Source: Planctomycetota bacterium
Lineage (GTDB): Bacteria; Planctomycetota; UBA11346
DNA length: 60,830 nt
Direction of reading: 5' to 3'
NCBI GenBank assembly: GCA_007695355.1
Contig: REDX01000164.1
Coordinates: 1-60,830 of the forward strand
A program made the position numbers and the translations under genes. Positions 49,301 to 57,590 of the stretch are shown piece by piece; positions within the stretch are counted from its first letter, which is position 1; the number at the start of each line of letters is the position of its first letter. The notes below the pieces were generated by a model that saw nothing but the letters and a program-made list of their open reading frames with translations, was not told where the DNA came from and searched no databases.

Positions 49301-51495
49301 ATCCCCGCCTCGTCGCCCATATTTTCCGCAAGGAGGGTTTGGAAATCCTCCGCGATCGCCGCACCCTCTTCGTCAATGTCCTGCTGCCGATTCTGCTCTA
49401 TCCGGTGCTGGCAATTATGGGCATTCAACTCAGCCAGGTGGCGCAGCCGGGGCCCAGCGACTGGATGCGCCTGGCCATTGTCGACGGCGACCAGCGACTT
49501 TTAGGGGCCCTGCCCCTGGTCGGGCCCGAGGCCGCCAGCGAGCTGGCCGAGGTCGATGAGGGCCTGTTACGCAGCGGTGAACAGCCCTTGAGCCTGGTCA
49601 GCCTGGCCAGCGAGGATGCCGACTGGTTCCGCCAGCGGGCCAGCGATCTACGCGCCGCCGAGGACACCGACTCCATGCGCGAAGAGACGGTGAGCCGCCT
49701 GCGCCAGCAGCGCCTGGCAGTGGTCCTGGTTGCCGACCAGGATGAGCACCAACGCCAGCGCTACACCTTGCTGGTCGACGATGCCCACCCCCGCTTTGAT
49801 ATCGGCTGGCCGGTATTGCAGCGCCAACTGGGGGAGCTGCGCCAGCAACGCCTGCGCGAACACCTCAGCGGCCACGGTCTAGATGCCGAGACCGTTCTCG
49901 ACGCCCAGCCCAGCAGCACCTTCCGGCTCGCCGCCTCGGCGGAAAACCTGCGCGTGCGCTTAGCCGCGATTATCCCTATTATTCTCGTGATGCTGGCCAT
50001 TAGCGGTGCCTTCATGCCCGCCATCGACCTCATCGCCGGCGAGCGCGAACGCGGCACCCTCGAAACCCTCCTCGCCCTGCCCGGTGATCGCGGCGATATG
50101 TTTACCGGCAAGCTGCTGGTGGTGGCCGCCTCCAGCATTATCAATGTCTGCCTGAATTTGCTGAGCCTGGGGGTCACCGTGGCAATTATTGGCAGTAATC
50201 TGCCCATCCCCGGGGCCAGCGGCGGCAGCCTCATCGATCCGGTGACCCTTGCCCTGGCCGCCGTCATGCTGCTTCCCCTCTGCCTCACCCTGGCCGCGGT
50301 CTGCCTCGGCGTGGCTGGCCTCGCGGCCAGCACCAAGGAAGCGCAAAACTACCTCGGCCCCCTCTTTATTGTTATCCTCGCCCCCGCCATGGCCGCCCTA
50401 CTGCCCACCCTGGGCCCCAGCGCCGGCATCGATTTGGTACCCATTCTCGGCCAGGTTTTAGTTCTTAAGGAAATCCTCCAAGGCCCTGAAATTCCCTGGG
50501 GCCACGTCATTCTCTCCACCGTCAGTGCGGTGGTGGTGGCCTGGGTGGTGATCGGCTGGTCGGCGCGACTGCTGGAACAAGAGCACTTCCTCTTTCCCGG
50601 CATGCAGCGCGGCGGCTGGGGCATTTTCCGCCGCCCCGGAACCCTCCAGCCCAGCACCCCCGGCGGCCTGGAAGTGCTTGCCCTTTTCGCCGCCGCCATG
50701 GGCAGCTTCCTGGTGGTATCGGTGCTGGTAAGCGGACTGCCGCCGGGCCCGGCACTGATCCTCGCCCAGGCCGGCGGACTCCTCGCCCCCGTCCTTATCC
50801 ACACCACCCTCGGTGATTACAATCGCGAACAAACCCTCTTCCTGCGGCGCCCCAATGCCCGCGCCCTGGGCGTTTCCCTGGCCCTGGTGCCGCTGGCGAT
50901 GGCCCTCTCGATTGCCCTCGGCCAGGTTCAGGCCCCCTTTATCCCGCCCTCAAACATGGAGGAGCTGCGCATGCTGGAGGAGGTCTTGAATCGCATCCGT
51001 GCCCAGGGGGGCATCGTCCTGCTGCTGATTGTGGCGGCGGTAACCCCCGGTATCTGCGAAGAATTCCTCTGCCGCGGCTCCCTGCTCTCCGGCCTGCGCC
51101 GCAGCCTTGGCCCCATCGGCGCCATTGTCCTCTCGTCGATTATTTTCGGCCTTATGCACATGAGCCCCTGGCGCTTTGCGCCGCAGGCGGTGCTGGGAGT
51201 GGTGCTGGCGGTGCTGGTCCTGCGCAGCGGCAGCCTGTGGACCGCAGTCATCGTCCACATTGGCCACAACGCCCTGATTTTGGTGCTGGCCCTCAGCTTT
51301 GGCGAGGCCAGCGGCGCCGACGAACTTGACCCCTTAGCCATAAACCACCCAGCCGCCCCCCTCATGTGGCTGGGAATAGCCGCCTTCATTGGCCTCATTA
51401 TCTGGCGCCTGCTCGTCCTCTTGCCTAGCTCGCCAGGGGATTATGGTTCCACCATCAAGGATGACCACCATGCCCCACCAGATCGAGATCAGTGA
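49297..51495 (+). CDS. NatB-like ABC-2 permease fused to a CPBP intramembrane protease
   Basis: 732 residues. The N-terminal ABC-2 permease (about 1-430) has a membrane helix at about 25-45, an extracytoplasmic loop of about 200 residues, and five or six helices with 'ERERGTLETLLALP'. The C-terminal part (about 455-710) is a CPBP (Abi) protease with motif 1 'EEFLCRG', motif 2 'FGLMHMSPWRF' and motif 3 'HIGHNA'. CPBP enzymes are relatives of Rce1. The fusion suggests export of a peptide or prenyl substrate coupled to its cleavage. The substrate is unknown. Confidence 0.88.
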   Translation: MNPRLVAHIFRKEGLEILRDRRTLFVNVLLPILLYPVLAIMGIQLSQVAQPGPSDWMRLAIVDGDQRLLGALPLVGPEAASELAEVDEGLLRSGEQPLSLVSLASEDADWFRQRASDLRAAEDTDSMREETVSRLRQQRLAVVLVADQDEHQRQRYTLLVDDAHPRFDIGWPVLQRQLGELRQQRLREHLSGHGLDAETVLDAQPSSTFRLAASAENLRVRLAAIIPIILVMLAISGAFMPAIDLIAGERERGTLETLLALPGDRGDMFTGKLLVVAASSIINVCLNLLSLGVTVAIIGSNLPIPGASGGSLIDPVTLALAAVMLLPLCLTLAAVCLGVAGLAASTKEAQNYLGPLFIVILAPAMAALLPTLGPSAGIDLVPILGQVLVLKEILQGPEIPWGHVILSTVSAVVVAWVVIGWSARLLEQEHFLFPGMQRGGWGIFRRPGTLQPSTPGGLEVLALFAAAMGSFLVVSVLVSGLPPGPALILAQAGGLLAPVLIHTTLGDYNREQTLFLRRPNARALGVSLALVPLAMALSIALGQVQAPFIPPSNMEELRMLEEVLNRIRAQGGIVLLLIVAAVTPGICEEFLCRGSLLSGLRRSLGPIGAIVLSSIIFGLMHMSPWRFAPQAVLGVVLAVLVLRSGSLWTAVIVHIGHNALILVLALSFGEASGADELDPLAINHPAAPLMWLGIAAFIGLIIWRLLVLLPSSPGDYGSTIKDDHHAPPDRDQ

Positions 51496-51868
51496 CCAAA
51501 GCATCCGTATCGATGGAAAGCTCACCCCCCTGAGCGATGTCCTGCATGCAGAGGCCAGCATTATTGAAGACTGGATCCGCGTTGCAGTCATCCTCGCGGT
51601 GGCCTTGGTGGCACCGATTTTGGTTATGGTTGCCATTACCTTGGCTGATGGCAGCGCCCAACTGGGCCTGTGGTTTGGCCCGATTACCTTTGTCATCACC
51701 GCCATCCTTGGCCTCATCGGCTGCGCCATCGGCGCTGCCTGGAAAAAGCCGTGGGGGGTGATTATCGAGCGCGTCGAATTTGGCCACAGCACCCTGCTGC
51801 GCTGCGACTCCGCTGATGAGGCCGAGAGCCTCGCCGAGCGCATCCGCGCAACCATCAGCAAAGCCTAA
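51470..51868 (+). CDS. Small two-span membrane protein
   Basis: 132 residues. An N-terminal polar segment (about 1-30, 'IEISDQSIRIDGKLTPLSDV') is followed by two membrane helices (about 40-60 and 68-92) and a cytoplasmic alpha/beta tail. The arrangement recalls DUF6232-like proteins, but I cannot confirm it. The start at 51470 has AAGGA 8 nt upstream. It overlaps the end of the permease gene by 26 bp in another frame. Confidence 0.65.
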   Translation: MPHQIEISDQSIRIDGKLTPLSDVLHAEASIIEDWIRVAVILAVALVAPILVMVAITLADGSAQLGLWFGPITFVITAILGLIGCAIGAAWKKPWGVIIERVEFGHSTLLRCDSADEAESLAERIRATISKA

Positions 51869-51910
51869 GAAAAGGCTCAGTCCACTCGCCGAAATTCGGC
51901 ACCGGCTCAT

Positions 51911-52046
51911 GGGCGGCTCAAAGCTCACCCTGGATGAGGAATCCCCGCTTCGCGGTGGATGCTTTTAGCGCAAAAGCGCCCTGCTCAGGGTATTTTGCTG
52001 GCCGATCAGGAGATCGGCGATCCCGGGGGCAAGCCTTGAGCCGCCC
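51911..52046. repeat. Multibranched palindromic element
   Basis: Perfect 11-bp arms GGGCGGCTCAA / TTGAGCCGCCC (51911-51921 and 52036-52046) enclose a series of hairpins: CCGC/GCGG (51945-51955), GCTTTT/AAAAGC (51961-51977), CCCTG/CAGGG (51979-51990) and GCCGATC/GATCGGC (52001-52018). No gene lies here. The plan equals that of the element at 17145-17255. Confidence 0.75.
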
Positions 52047-52136
52047 TGGCGCAGGCCCCATCTTCGGCGTGGACTCGCCAGCGGATCAGCTAGGGTGCGG
52101 GCTCGTTTCGGGGCCATGCGCCCCAGGGAGTTCGCC

Positions 52137-52778
52137 ATGGGTCGCCTTATCTGTCTATACGCCACCTCCATTACCTGCGGTTTTTGCATGATGGCTCTGG
52201 AAATCCTCGGCGCCAGAGTCCTGCAGCCCTTCTTCGGCTCCGGCATTGATGTCTGGGCAGCGATTATTTCGGTCTTCATTCTCAGCCTTTCCATTGGTTA
52301 CTGGATGGGCGGCCGGATTGCCGACAAGGCCACCAACAATCGCCCCCTGGCGATTGTTATTATTATTGCCGCCATTTGCTATCTTCTGCTGCCGATCTGG
52401 GCGCGGCCAGCCCTTGAGGCCATGGGCCCAGAGGTGCACACTGCCCGCGGTGGCGTGCTCTTCGCCGCCCTGGTGCTCTTCCTCCCGCCCTCCCTCCTCC
52501 TTGGCTGCATTTCACCCATGCTGGTCAAGCTGGTCTTCGTTGGCGCCGAGCGGGTTGGCCGCTCCACCGGCACCCTCTATGCGGTCGGCAGCTTCGGCAA
52601 TGTCATGGGCATCCTGGCAACCGATTATATCCTCCTCGTCTCCTTTGATCTCAACCCCAATATTCAGGGCATGGGCATCGTTATGGGCCTGCTCGGCATT
52701 GCTCACTTACTGATCCCCATCGCCGGCACCAGCGAACGCAAGATCGACCCCCAAACCCTGGTTGAGGCCGCGCCATGA
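52137..52778 (+). CDS. Membrane half of a spermidine-synthase-like protein
   Basis: 213 residues and about six membrane helices, with 'MALEILGARVLQPFFG', typical of the N-terminal membrane part of fused MFS/spermidine synthase proteins, and 'YAVGSFGNVMG'. It overlaps the next gene, which holds the soluble part, by 4 bp. The start at 52137 has AGGGAG 6 nt upstream; two earlier in-frame starts lack support. Confidence 0.78.
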   Translation: MGRLICLYATSITCGFCMMALEILGARVLQPFFGSGIDVWAAIISVFILSLSIGYWMGGRIADKATNNRPLAIVIIIAAICYLLLPIWARPALEAMGPEVHTARGGVLFAALVLFLPPSLLLGCISPMLVKLVFVGAERVGRSTGTLYAVGSFGNVMGILATDYILLVSFDLNPNIQGMGIVMGLLGIAHLLIPIAGTSERKIDPQTLVEAAP

Positions 52779-54379
52779 ACCACCCTCCGGCCCCAGCCCA
52801 CCGTGGCGCTGTGCGCATGAGCTCGATGGTGCTGATCGCCAGCTTTGTCCTCGCCATCGTGCTGAGTTTCAGCTTTGCCGACGATCCCTACCGCCTCTCC
52901 ACCATTGGACACCCGGTGGATCAAATCGCCCTTGCTCACCGCGATAGCCCCTACTCCCATATTACCTGGGTCATCTCAGAAGCGCATAATTACGCTGAGC
53001 TGCGTTTCTTTGATAAGGTGGAAGGCGGCGTCTGCCTCGTGCCCAGTTGGGCTGACCTCGCGCAATTCAATCGCGATGGGGCCTTGGATCACCTGCTGAT
53101 GCCCGCCGACGCAAACCTTGACGGCGCTCCGCCAAGCCGTTCCTGGCCAGCCGATCGCCCCAAGCCCAATCCCGGCACCCTCACCAAGTCGGCCTATGTA
53201 AATATGTTCTCGGCAGGCGTCTTACTTAACGATCGCCTGATCGCCGAGGCCGGTGGTGACCCCCGCCAGGCCAAGGCCAATATTCTCGTCGTTGGCCTGG
53301 GCTCTGGGGTCGGCATTAGCCTGCTTACCCATCACTTCCCCGAAGCCTCCATCGCCGTCGTCGATATCGATCGCGTGGTCATCGATATGGTGGTCGATCA
53401 CTATCCTTTCCTTGCCTGGCTGCGTCATCAGCAGACCAGCGATGGCCGGCCACGCCTAAAAATGGGCCGCGAAGAGGCCGTGGATGCCCGCCAATACATT
53501 CGCCACGAATCCCTGCGCAATGACGATGGGCGGCGCTATGATCTGGTGATTATCGATGCTTTTACCGATGGCAGCACCATTCCTCCACACCTCATGACCA
53601 GGGAATTCTATGAAGAAGTCCGGGCCATTATGCCCGATGACGGCATTGTCCTCTCAAATATTATTGGCAGCTACACCGGTCGACAGCATCGCATTCTTGG
53701 CGGCAGCATGCGCGCTCAACAAGATGCCGGCTTCAGCCACGTTCACAATATTCCCCTCATGCACGGGGCGCGCGAACTCAATCCCGAGCAAACCCGCAAT
53801 AATATTGTCCTTGCCAGCGCCGTGCCCATAGACCCTGAAGGTCACGCCGCCGGCTGGCAGCGCCTCAACCGCTGGCAGCCCTATCCCGAACTTCCCACCC
53901 GCCGCTTTATTTCCCGTCTGATCTGGCTCATTGATAACAACCCGAACCGCATCTATGCGATCTCAGCCCAGGCCCCGATTTCCGCCGATGGGCGCTGGGA
54001 CAGCCTACGCAGTCGCCTGCGCCAGCTGGTGGGCAATCAGGCCGGCATGGATAATCCAGCGCTCTGGGGCATGAGCCAAGACAGCAGCCTGATCGAGGAA
54101 GCGCAAGCCATGGTGCTCGCCGATTTTCCCCGCGCGGTGGGCTGGAATAGCCCTATCCCCCGTGGCACCCGCATCCTCTTTCAGGAGATCGACTGGGTAC
54201 AACTGGCCCGAGATAATTGGCAGGGGGCGATAAACGAATCAAGTCGTCGACAAGTTCCCGGCCGGCGTTTACTGCACCGGGCAGATCACCTTATTGGCGA
54301 AGACGCCCGGGGCGGCTGGATCCCCAGGGTCCCTCGCTTTACCGACGCCCGGCCCAACGCCGATCTCTATAATCGCTAA
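52775..54379 (+). CDS. Spermidine-synthase-like methyltransferase-fold protein
   Basis: 534 residues. A single N-terminal membrane helix (about 17-35) is followed by a Rossmann-type domain with 'ILVVGLGSGVGISLL', acidic 'VVDIDRVVIDM' and 'YDLVIIDAFTDG'. These match the aminopropyltransferase/SAM-binding fold, but the spermidine synthase diagnostic 'GGGDG' is replaced by GLGSG, so polyamine synthesis cannot be assumed. It is coupled to the membrane half by ATGA and probably works with it at the membrane. Confidence 0.75.
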   Translation: MNHPPAPAHRGAVRMSSMVLIASFVLAIVLSFSFADDPYRLSTIGHPVDQIALAHRDSPYSHITWVISEAHNYAELRFFDKVEGGVCLVPSWADLAQFNRDGALDHLLMPADANLDGAPPSRSWPADRPKPNPGTLTKSAYVNMFSAGVLLNDRLIAEAGGDPRQAKANILVVGLGSGVGISLLTHHFPEASIAVVDIDRVVIDMVVDHYPFLAWLRHQQTSDGRPRLKMGREEAVDARQYIRHESLRNDDGRRYDLVIIDAFTDGSTIPPHLMTREFYEEVRAIMPDDGIVLSNIIGSYTGRQHRILGGSMRAQQDAGFSHVHNIPLMHGARELNPEQTRNNIVLASAVPIDPEGHAAGWQRLNRWQPYPELPTRRFISRLIWLIDNNPNRIYAISAQAPISADGRWDSLRSRLRQLVGNQAGMDNPALWGMSQDSSLIEEAQAMVLADFPRAVGWNSPIPRGTRILFQEIDWVQLARDNWQGAINESSRRQVPGRRLLHRADHLIGEDARGGWIPRVPRFTDARPNADLYNR

Positions 54380-54393
54380 GCGCGGAGGCTGCC

Positions 54394-55287
54394 ATGGCGC
54401 GCATTCTCACCATTACCGCCAATCCCCTCCTCGATTTCCTGAGTAGTCAGGCCCTGGTTCCTGGTAAGGTGACCCGCTGCCCGGCACTCAGTCCCATGGC
54501 CGCCGGCAAGGGCATTAATGTCGCCCGCGTGCTCCAGCGCCACGGCCACCAGACCTGCGCCTGTTTTTTCGCCGGTTCCCACACCGGTGCCATGCTGAGC
54601 GAAGCGGTTGCCGCCGATGGCATCCCCACCCTCGCCATCCCCACCCGGGCGCGCCTGCGCATTGGCCTCATCAGCGCAGCCAATGAAAACCAAGCCCAAG
54701 GATCCTTATTGGAGGATGGCTTCGCCGTTGAAGAGGATGAGGCCCAGGCCCTCCTCGACGCCGTCAATGGGCGCATCGCCGATCAGGACCTCGTCATCAT
54801 AAGCGGCAGCGTTCCTGACCCCCGTCTGCAGCAGCTCTACGCCAAGATCGCCGCCGAGTGCCAAAATCAGCAGGTGACCTGCTGGATCGACAGCTATGGA
54901 GCAGTCATGGATGCGGCCCTTGACTCCCCCCATCCACCCAGCTTAAGCAAGCCCAATCGAGAAGAATACGCCATGGGCAGCCAGTGGGCAAACGTCGAAG
55001 AACTCCATATTACCGATGGCGGCAAGGGCACCACCATCCGCCGCCCGGAGGCCAGCTACCAGCTTAGCCCACCGCCAGTGCAAGAGATCAACCCCGTTGG
55101 CAGCGGCGACTGCTACCTCGCTGGCCTCGCCCATGCGCGACTCAGCGGCTGGGAACTCAGCGATCAGTTCCGCTATGCTGCCGCCTGCGGCGCCGCCAAT
55201 GCCGCGCGCTGGGATGTGGCGCAAATTGCACCCGGCCCCGCCATCGATGTCCTGCTGCCCCAGGTGCGCATAAGCGAAGCCCGTTGA
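54394..55287 (+). CDS. PfkB-family sugar kinase (1-phosphofructokinase type)
   Basis: 297 residues. The N-terminal 'TANPLLDFLSS' and 'AAGKGINVARVLQRHG' place it in the FruK/LacC branch (1-phosphofructokinase or tagatose-6-phosphate kinase). The catalytic signature is 'NPVGSGDCYLAG', with the general base Asp, and 'LSKPNREEY' marks the nucleotide side. It phosphorylates a sugar phosphate; which one is not clear. GGAGG lies 5 nt upstream. No PTS genes are nearby. Confidence 0.85.
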   Translation: MARILTITANPLLDFLSSQALVPGKVTRCPALSPMAAGKGINVARVLQRHGHQTCACFFAGSHTGAMLSEAVAADGIPTLAIPTRARLRIGLISAANENQAQGSLLEDGFAVEEDEAQALLDAVNGRIADQDLVIISGSVPDPRLQQLYAKIAAECQNQQVTCWIDSYGAVMDAALDSPHPPSLSKPNREEYAMGSQWANVEELHITDGGKGTTIRRPEASYQLSPPPVQEINPVGSGDCYLAGLAHARLSGWELSDQFRYAAACGAANAARWDVAQIAPGPAIDVLLPQVRISEAR

Positions 55288-55343
55288 AGCCGGCCAATGA
55301 TTCGGCCTTCTCCCCGGCCCCAGCGCCCTAGCATGACAGCACC

Positions 55344-55835
55344 ATGGCCCTGATTCCCGTTCGTGTCAGCAACCTCATCATCGATGCCGCAAACGACCAT
55401 CAGGCCCTTGTACTGCGGGAAATTGACGGCGAGCGCCACCTTGATATCGCCATTGGCCTCTTTGAAGCCCTGGCCATTCAGCGCTCCTTGCATCAGGAAG
55501 ACTTTCCCCGCCCCCTCACCCATGATCTCTGCGCCATGCTTATCACTGCCTGTGAAGCCCAACTGCAAGGGCTGCGCATTACCGGCTGCGAAGAGGGCAC
55601 CTACCTTGCCCACCTACATCTCGCATGCGCCCATAAAGACATCGAAATGGACTGCCGCCCCTCCGACGGCGTCGCCCTCGCCCTGCGCAGCCCCGGCTGC
55701 GGCATCCTCATCAATGAAGAGCTTCTCAATCAGCCAGCCAGCAGCAGCGACGACGCAACTGAGAACGATCAAGCCTCGGAGGACGACGCTTATAACGAAG
55801 AGGATGACGAGAGCGACGATTGGGACGAGGACTGA
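55344..55835 (+). CDS. Bifunctional nuclease family (BFN/DUF151) protein
   Basis: 163 residues. The DUF151 core covers about 1-130: 'RVSNLIIDAANDHQALVLRE', 'LDIAIGLFEALAIQ', 'RPLTHDLCAML' and 'DCRPSDGVALALR'. A plant member has RNase and DNase activity; bacterial roles are little known. The tail (about 132-163) is almost all Asp, Glu, Ser and Asn, an unusual acidic extension. Confidence 0.88.
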   Translation: MALIPVRVSNLIIDAANDHQALVLREIDGERHLDIAIGLFEALAIQRSLHQEDFPRPLTHDLCAMLITACEAQLQGLRITGCEEGTYLAHLHLACAHKDIEMDCRPSDGVALALRSPGCGILINEELLNQPASSSDDATENDQASEDDAYNEEDDESDDWDED

Positions 55836-55928
55836 ACTCGAAACCAGGTCTTGAGCTACCCTGCCCCCGAATCCGAGTCCGCGCTTGCCTCAGCGCAGAC
55901 AGAGCCATTATCCGGCCTTCCCGTTTGA

Positions 55929-56006
55929 CGGGGCGTAGCTCAGCCTGGCTAGAGCGCCTGGTTTGGGACCAGGAGGTCGCATGTTCGAATCATGTCGCCC
56001 CGACCA
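55929..56006 (+). tRNA. tRNA-Pro (anticodon TGG)
   Basis: A complete 78-nt cloverleaf. The acceptor CGGGGCG/CGCCCCG has the C1-G72 pair typical of bacterial tRNA-Pro, the anticodon stem is CCTGG/CCAGG with loop TTTGGGA (anticodon TGG), and the T-arm GCATG TTCGAAT CATGT and CCA are encoded. Its 3' 32 nt recur twice downstream as part of a tandem array. Confidence 0.96.
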
Positions 56007-56177
56007 AAATAAAGACCCCGCTTAAGAAAGTGGGGTCTTTTTTTATGGGGATCGCCTTGCTGCATGGATTCGAACATGCGGCTCTTACCTCTTGTGATCA
56101 GCAAAGCTGATCACAGGTCCGGGGGGACGGGCTTGCCAACCCCGGCAAGCCCTACGCGCTGCGCGCGTTCCCCCCGG
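55975..56177. repeat. Array unit 1: tRNA-Pro 3' end plus structured spacer
   Basis: From the last 32 nt of tRNA-Pro, through its terminator, to an inverted T-arm copy (56067-56080, exact complement of 56181-56194), a hairpin of 10-bp arms with loop AAA (56093-56115), and a three-way junction: outer stem GTCCGGGGGGA/TCCCCCCGGAC (56117-56127, 56167-56177) around GGGCTTGCC/GGCAAGCCC and ACGCGC/GCGCGT. Unit length is 203 bp. Confidence 0.88.
56011..56044 (+). terminator. Rho-independent terminator of tRNA-Pro
   Basis: AAAGACCCC / GGGGTCTTT, a 9-bp stem with a 12-nt loop, runs into an uninterrupted T tract. It begins 5 nt after the tRNA. Confidence 0.9.
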
Positions 56178-56383
56178 ACGGTCGCATGTTCGAATCATGT
56201 CGCCCCGACCAAGAGAAAGCCTCCACTTCAGTAAGTGGGGGCTTTTTTATGGCCATCGCCTTGGTGCATGGATTCGAACATGCGGCTTTTAGCTCTTGTG
56301 ATCAGCAAAGCTGATCACAGGTCCGGGGGGACGGGCTTGCCAACCCCGGCAAGCCCTACGCGCTGCGCGCGTTCCCCCCGGAC
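56178..56383. repeat. Array unit 2
   Basis: Second unit, 206 bp, nearly identical to unit 1 after the terminator. It begins with a 32-nt copy of the tRNA-Pro 3' end including CCA (56178-56209), then a different terminator-like hairpin (AGCCTCCACTT/AAGTGGGGGCT followed by T6), the inverted T-arm, the AAA-loop hairpin and the same three-way junction. No 5' half of a tRNA is present, so this copy cannot fold as a tRNA. Confidence 0.88.
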
Positions 56384-56415
56384 GGTCGCATGTTCGAATC
56401 ATGTCGCCCCGACCA
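56384..56415 (+). repeat. Third copy of the tRNA-Pro 3' end
   Basis: 32 nt identical to the tRNA-Pro T-arm, acceptor strand and CCA. It closes the array. The bases after it (CTTTTAGCTC) also occur within unit 2, so the junction resembles a recombined unit. Confidence 0.88.
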
Positions 56416-56722
56416 CTTTTAGCTCAGGGGCGATGCCCCTACGGCTGCTGCGCAGCCTACCCCACTGGCTTTGGCGGGGTTCACCCGAATCGGCAAGCCG
56501 ATTCGCCTGTGGGCGCATCGCGGCGCGATCATATGCGCCCACCACCCCTTGGCGCCAGGTCCCCGCTTAAGTAAGTGGGTCTTTTTATGGCGAATAAACC
56601 TCGTTACCAAGGCGGAAGCCACGGACGGTGGGACTCTTGTCCCACCAGAGTGCCTGGCCGAGCTAGCGCTCGGGAAACCCGCGACCACAAAGCGAAAAGC
56701 CACCCATTCTGCAAGCACCTGC
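56416..56722. other. Hairpin cluster downstream of the tRNA-Pro array
   Basis: No gene. Successive hairpins: AGGGGC/GCCCCT (loop GAT), GGCTGC/GCAGCC (loop TGC), CGAATCGGC/GCCGATTCG, GTGGGCGCAT/ATGCGCCCAC enclosing ATCGC/GCGAT, then the 19-bp word shared with the tRNA-Ala locus (56543-56561), a terminator remnant with T5 (about 56564-56587), GTGGGAC/GTCCCAC (56628-56645) and CCGAGC/GCTCGG. Many apices read GC-loop-GC. Confidence 0.7.
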
Positions 56723-57325
56723 TCAATCCTTCTGCCCTTCGCCCTCCGGCGCCGGAACCGCCATCTCCGACTGCCAACTGGCGAGCAATGATGCCGGATC
56801 AAGATCGTCCAATGCCTTTTCCTCCTCGGCTAGTATGCCCTCGACCCAGATCGCTAGGCGCGTGTAAGCCCCCTGCAATTCCTGGGGAATCGTTTGGTAC
56901 CAAGTGCTGGTGCGGGTCGGATTGGGCAGATAGTGCCAGGTGCCATCAAGGCGGATGAGATAAAAGGGCATAAGGATCAACTGGCGACGAGCATCCGCAT
57001 TCACCACCCGCAAGACCAGCACCGCCGCATCATCGTCCTGGCGGCTGGCAATGGCAGCAAAGCCGTGCACACCTTGTTCAATCCGCTCGATGTTTTCCCG
57101 CGTTGCGCTGCGCGAGCGCCGCAGCACAAACTCCCTAGAGATCGGCGCCAAAAACTCCAGAACTGCGTCCGCATCTCCCTGATATTTGAGCTGGCGCAGG
57201 TGGGCCAGGGCTTCCTCGGCGCTGCCCTGCATCGGCAGGGCGGCCGGGGAAGGCTCTGCTGCAGCTAGGCGCTGGGACAGGCCCATGACGCCAATAAAAA
57301 GGAAAACTGCAAGCATGCGTATCAT
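56723..57325 (-). CDS. Hypothetical secreted protein
   Basis: 200 residues with a signal peptide (about 1-22). The mature part is a single alpha/beta domain with 'LRQLKYQGDADAVLEFL', 'WHYLPNPTR' and an acidic helical tail. No family is recognised; the shape recalls small periplasmic proteins with an NTF2-like fold, which is only a guess. The start at 57325 has GGGAGG 6 nt upstream, better than an in-frame codon 60 bp earlier. Confidence 0.7.
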   Translation of the reverse strand: MIRMLAVFLFIGVMGLSQRLAAAEPSPAALPMQGSAEEALAHLRQLKYQGDADAVLEFLAPISREFVLRRSRSATRENIERIEQGVHGFAAIASRQDDDAAVLVLRVVNADARRQLILMPFYLIRLDGTWHYLPNPTRTSTWYQTIPQELQGAYTRLAIWVEGILAEEEKALDDLDPASLLASWQSEMAVPAPEGEGQKD

Positions 57326-57510
57326 CGAAGCCTCCCGCTTACTGGGGCTTAGCTGAGAGCTCAGGGCAGCACTCAACCTTCTCACCGTCCCTATCCTATT
57401 AACGCCAATCGCCGCTGGCTGTTGGTTTGACTTAACGACAAGCCACCATGCAGGGCTTGGGCAAGATTGGGAAATCGGGCATTAAGGTAAATGACTACCT
57501 CAGTAATAAA

Positions 57511-57528
57511 CAGTCCAATGGTGGACTG
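57511..57528 (+). other. Hairpin in the queE leader
   Basis: CAGTCCA ATGG TGGACTG forms a perfect 7-bp stem 62 bp before queE. The region does not match a preQ1 riboswitch that I can recognise. Apart from this, 57326-57590 shows nothing definite. Confidence 0.4.
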
Positions 57529-57590
57529 CCACACTTCTGGCCCATGCTGCGCCACAAGCCCTTCCCCTGCCCCGTCACCCCGGAGCTGCC

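Noticed and set aside
57511-57528. Terminator before queE
   Set aside because: The hairpin has no T tract and lies within the probable leader.
57326-57590. preQ1 riboswitch before queE
   Set aside because: Only a simple 7-bp hairpin is seen; the preQ1-I or preQ1-II consensus and pseudoknot partners are not recognisable.
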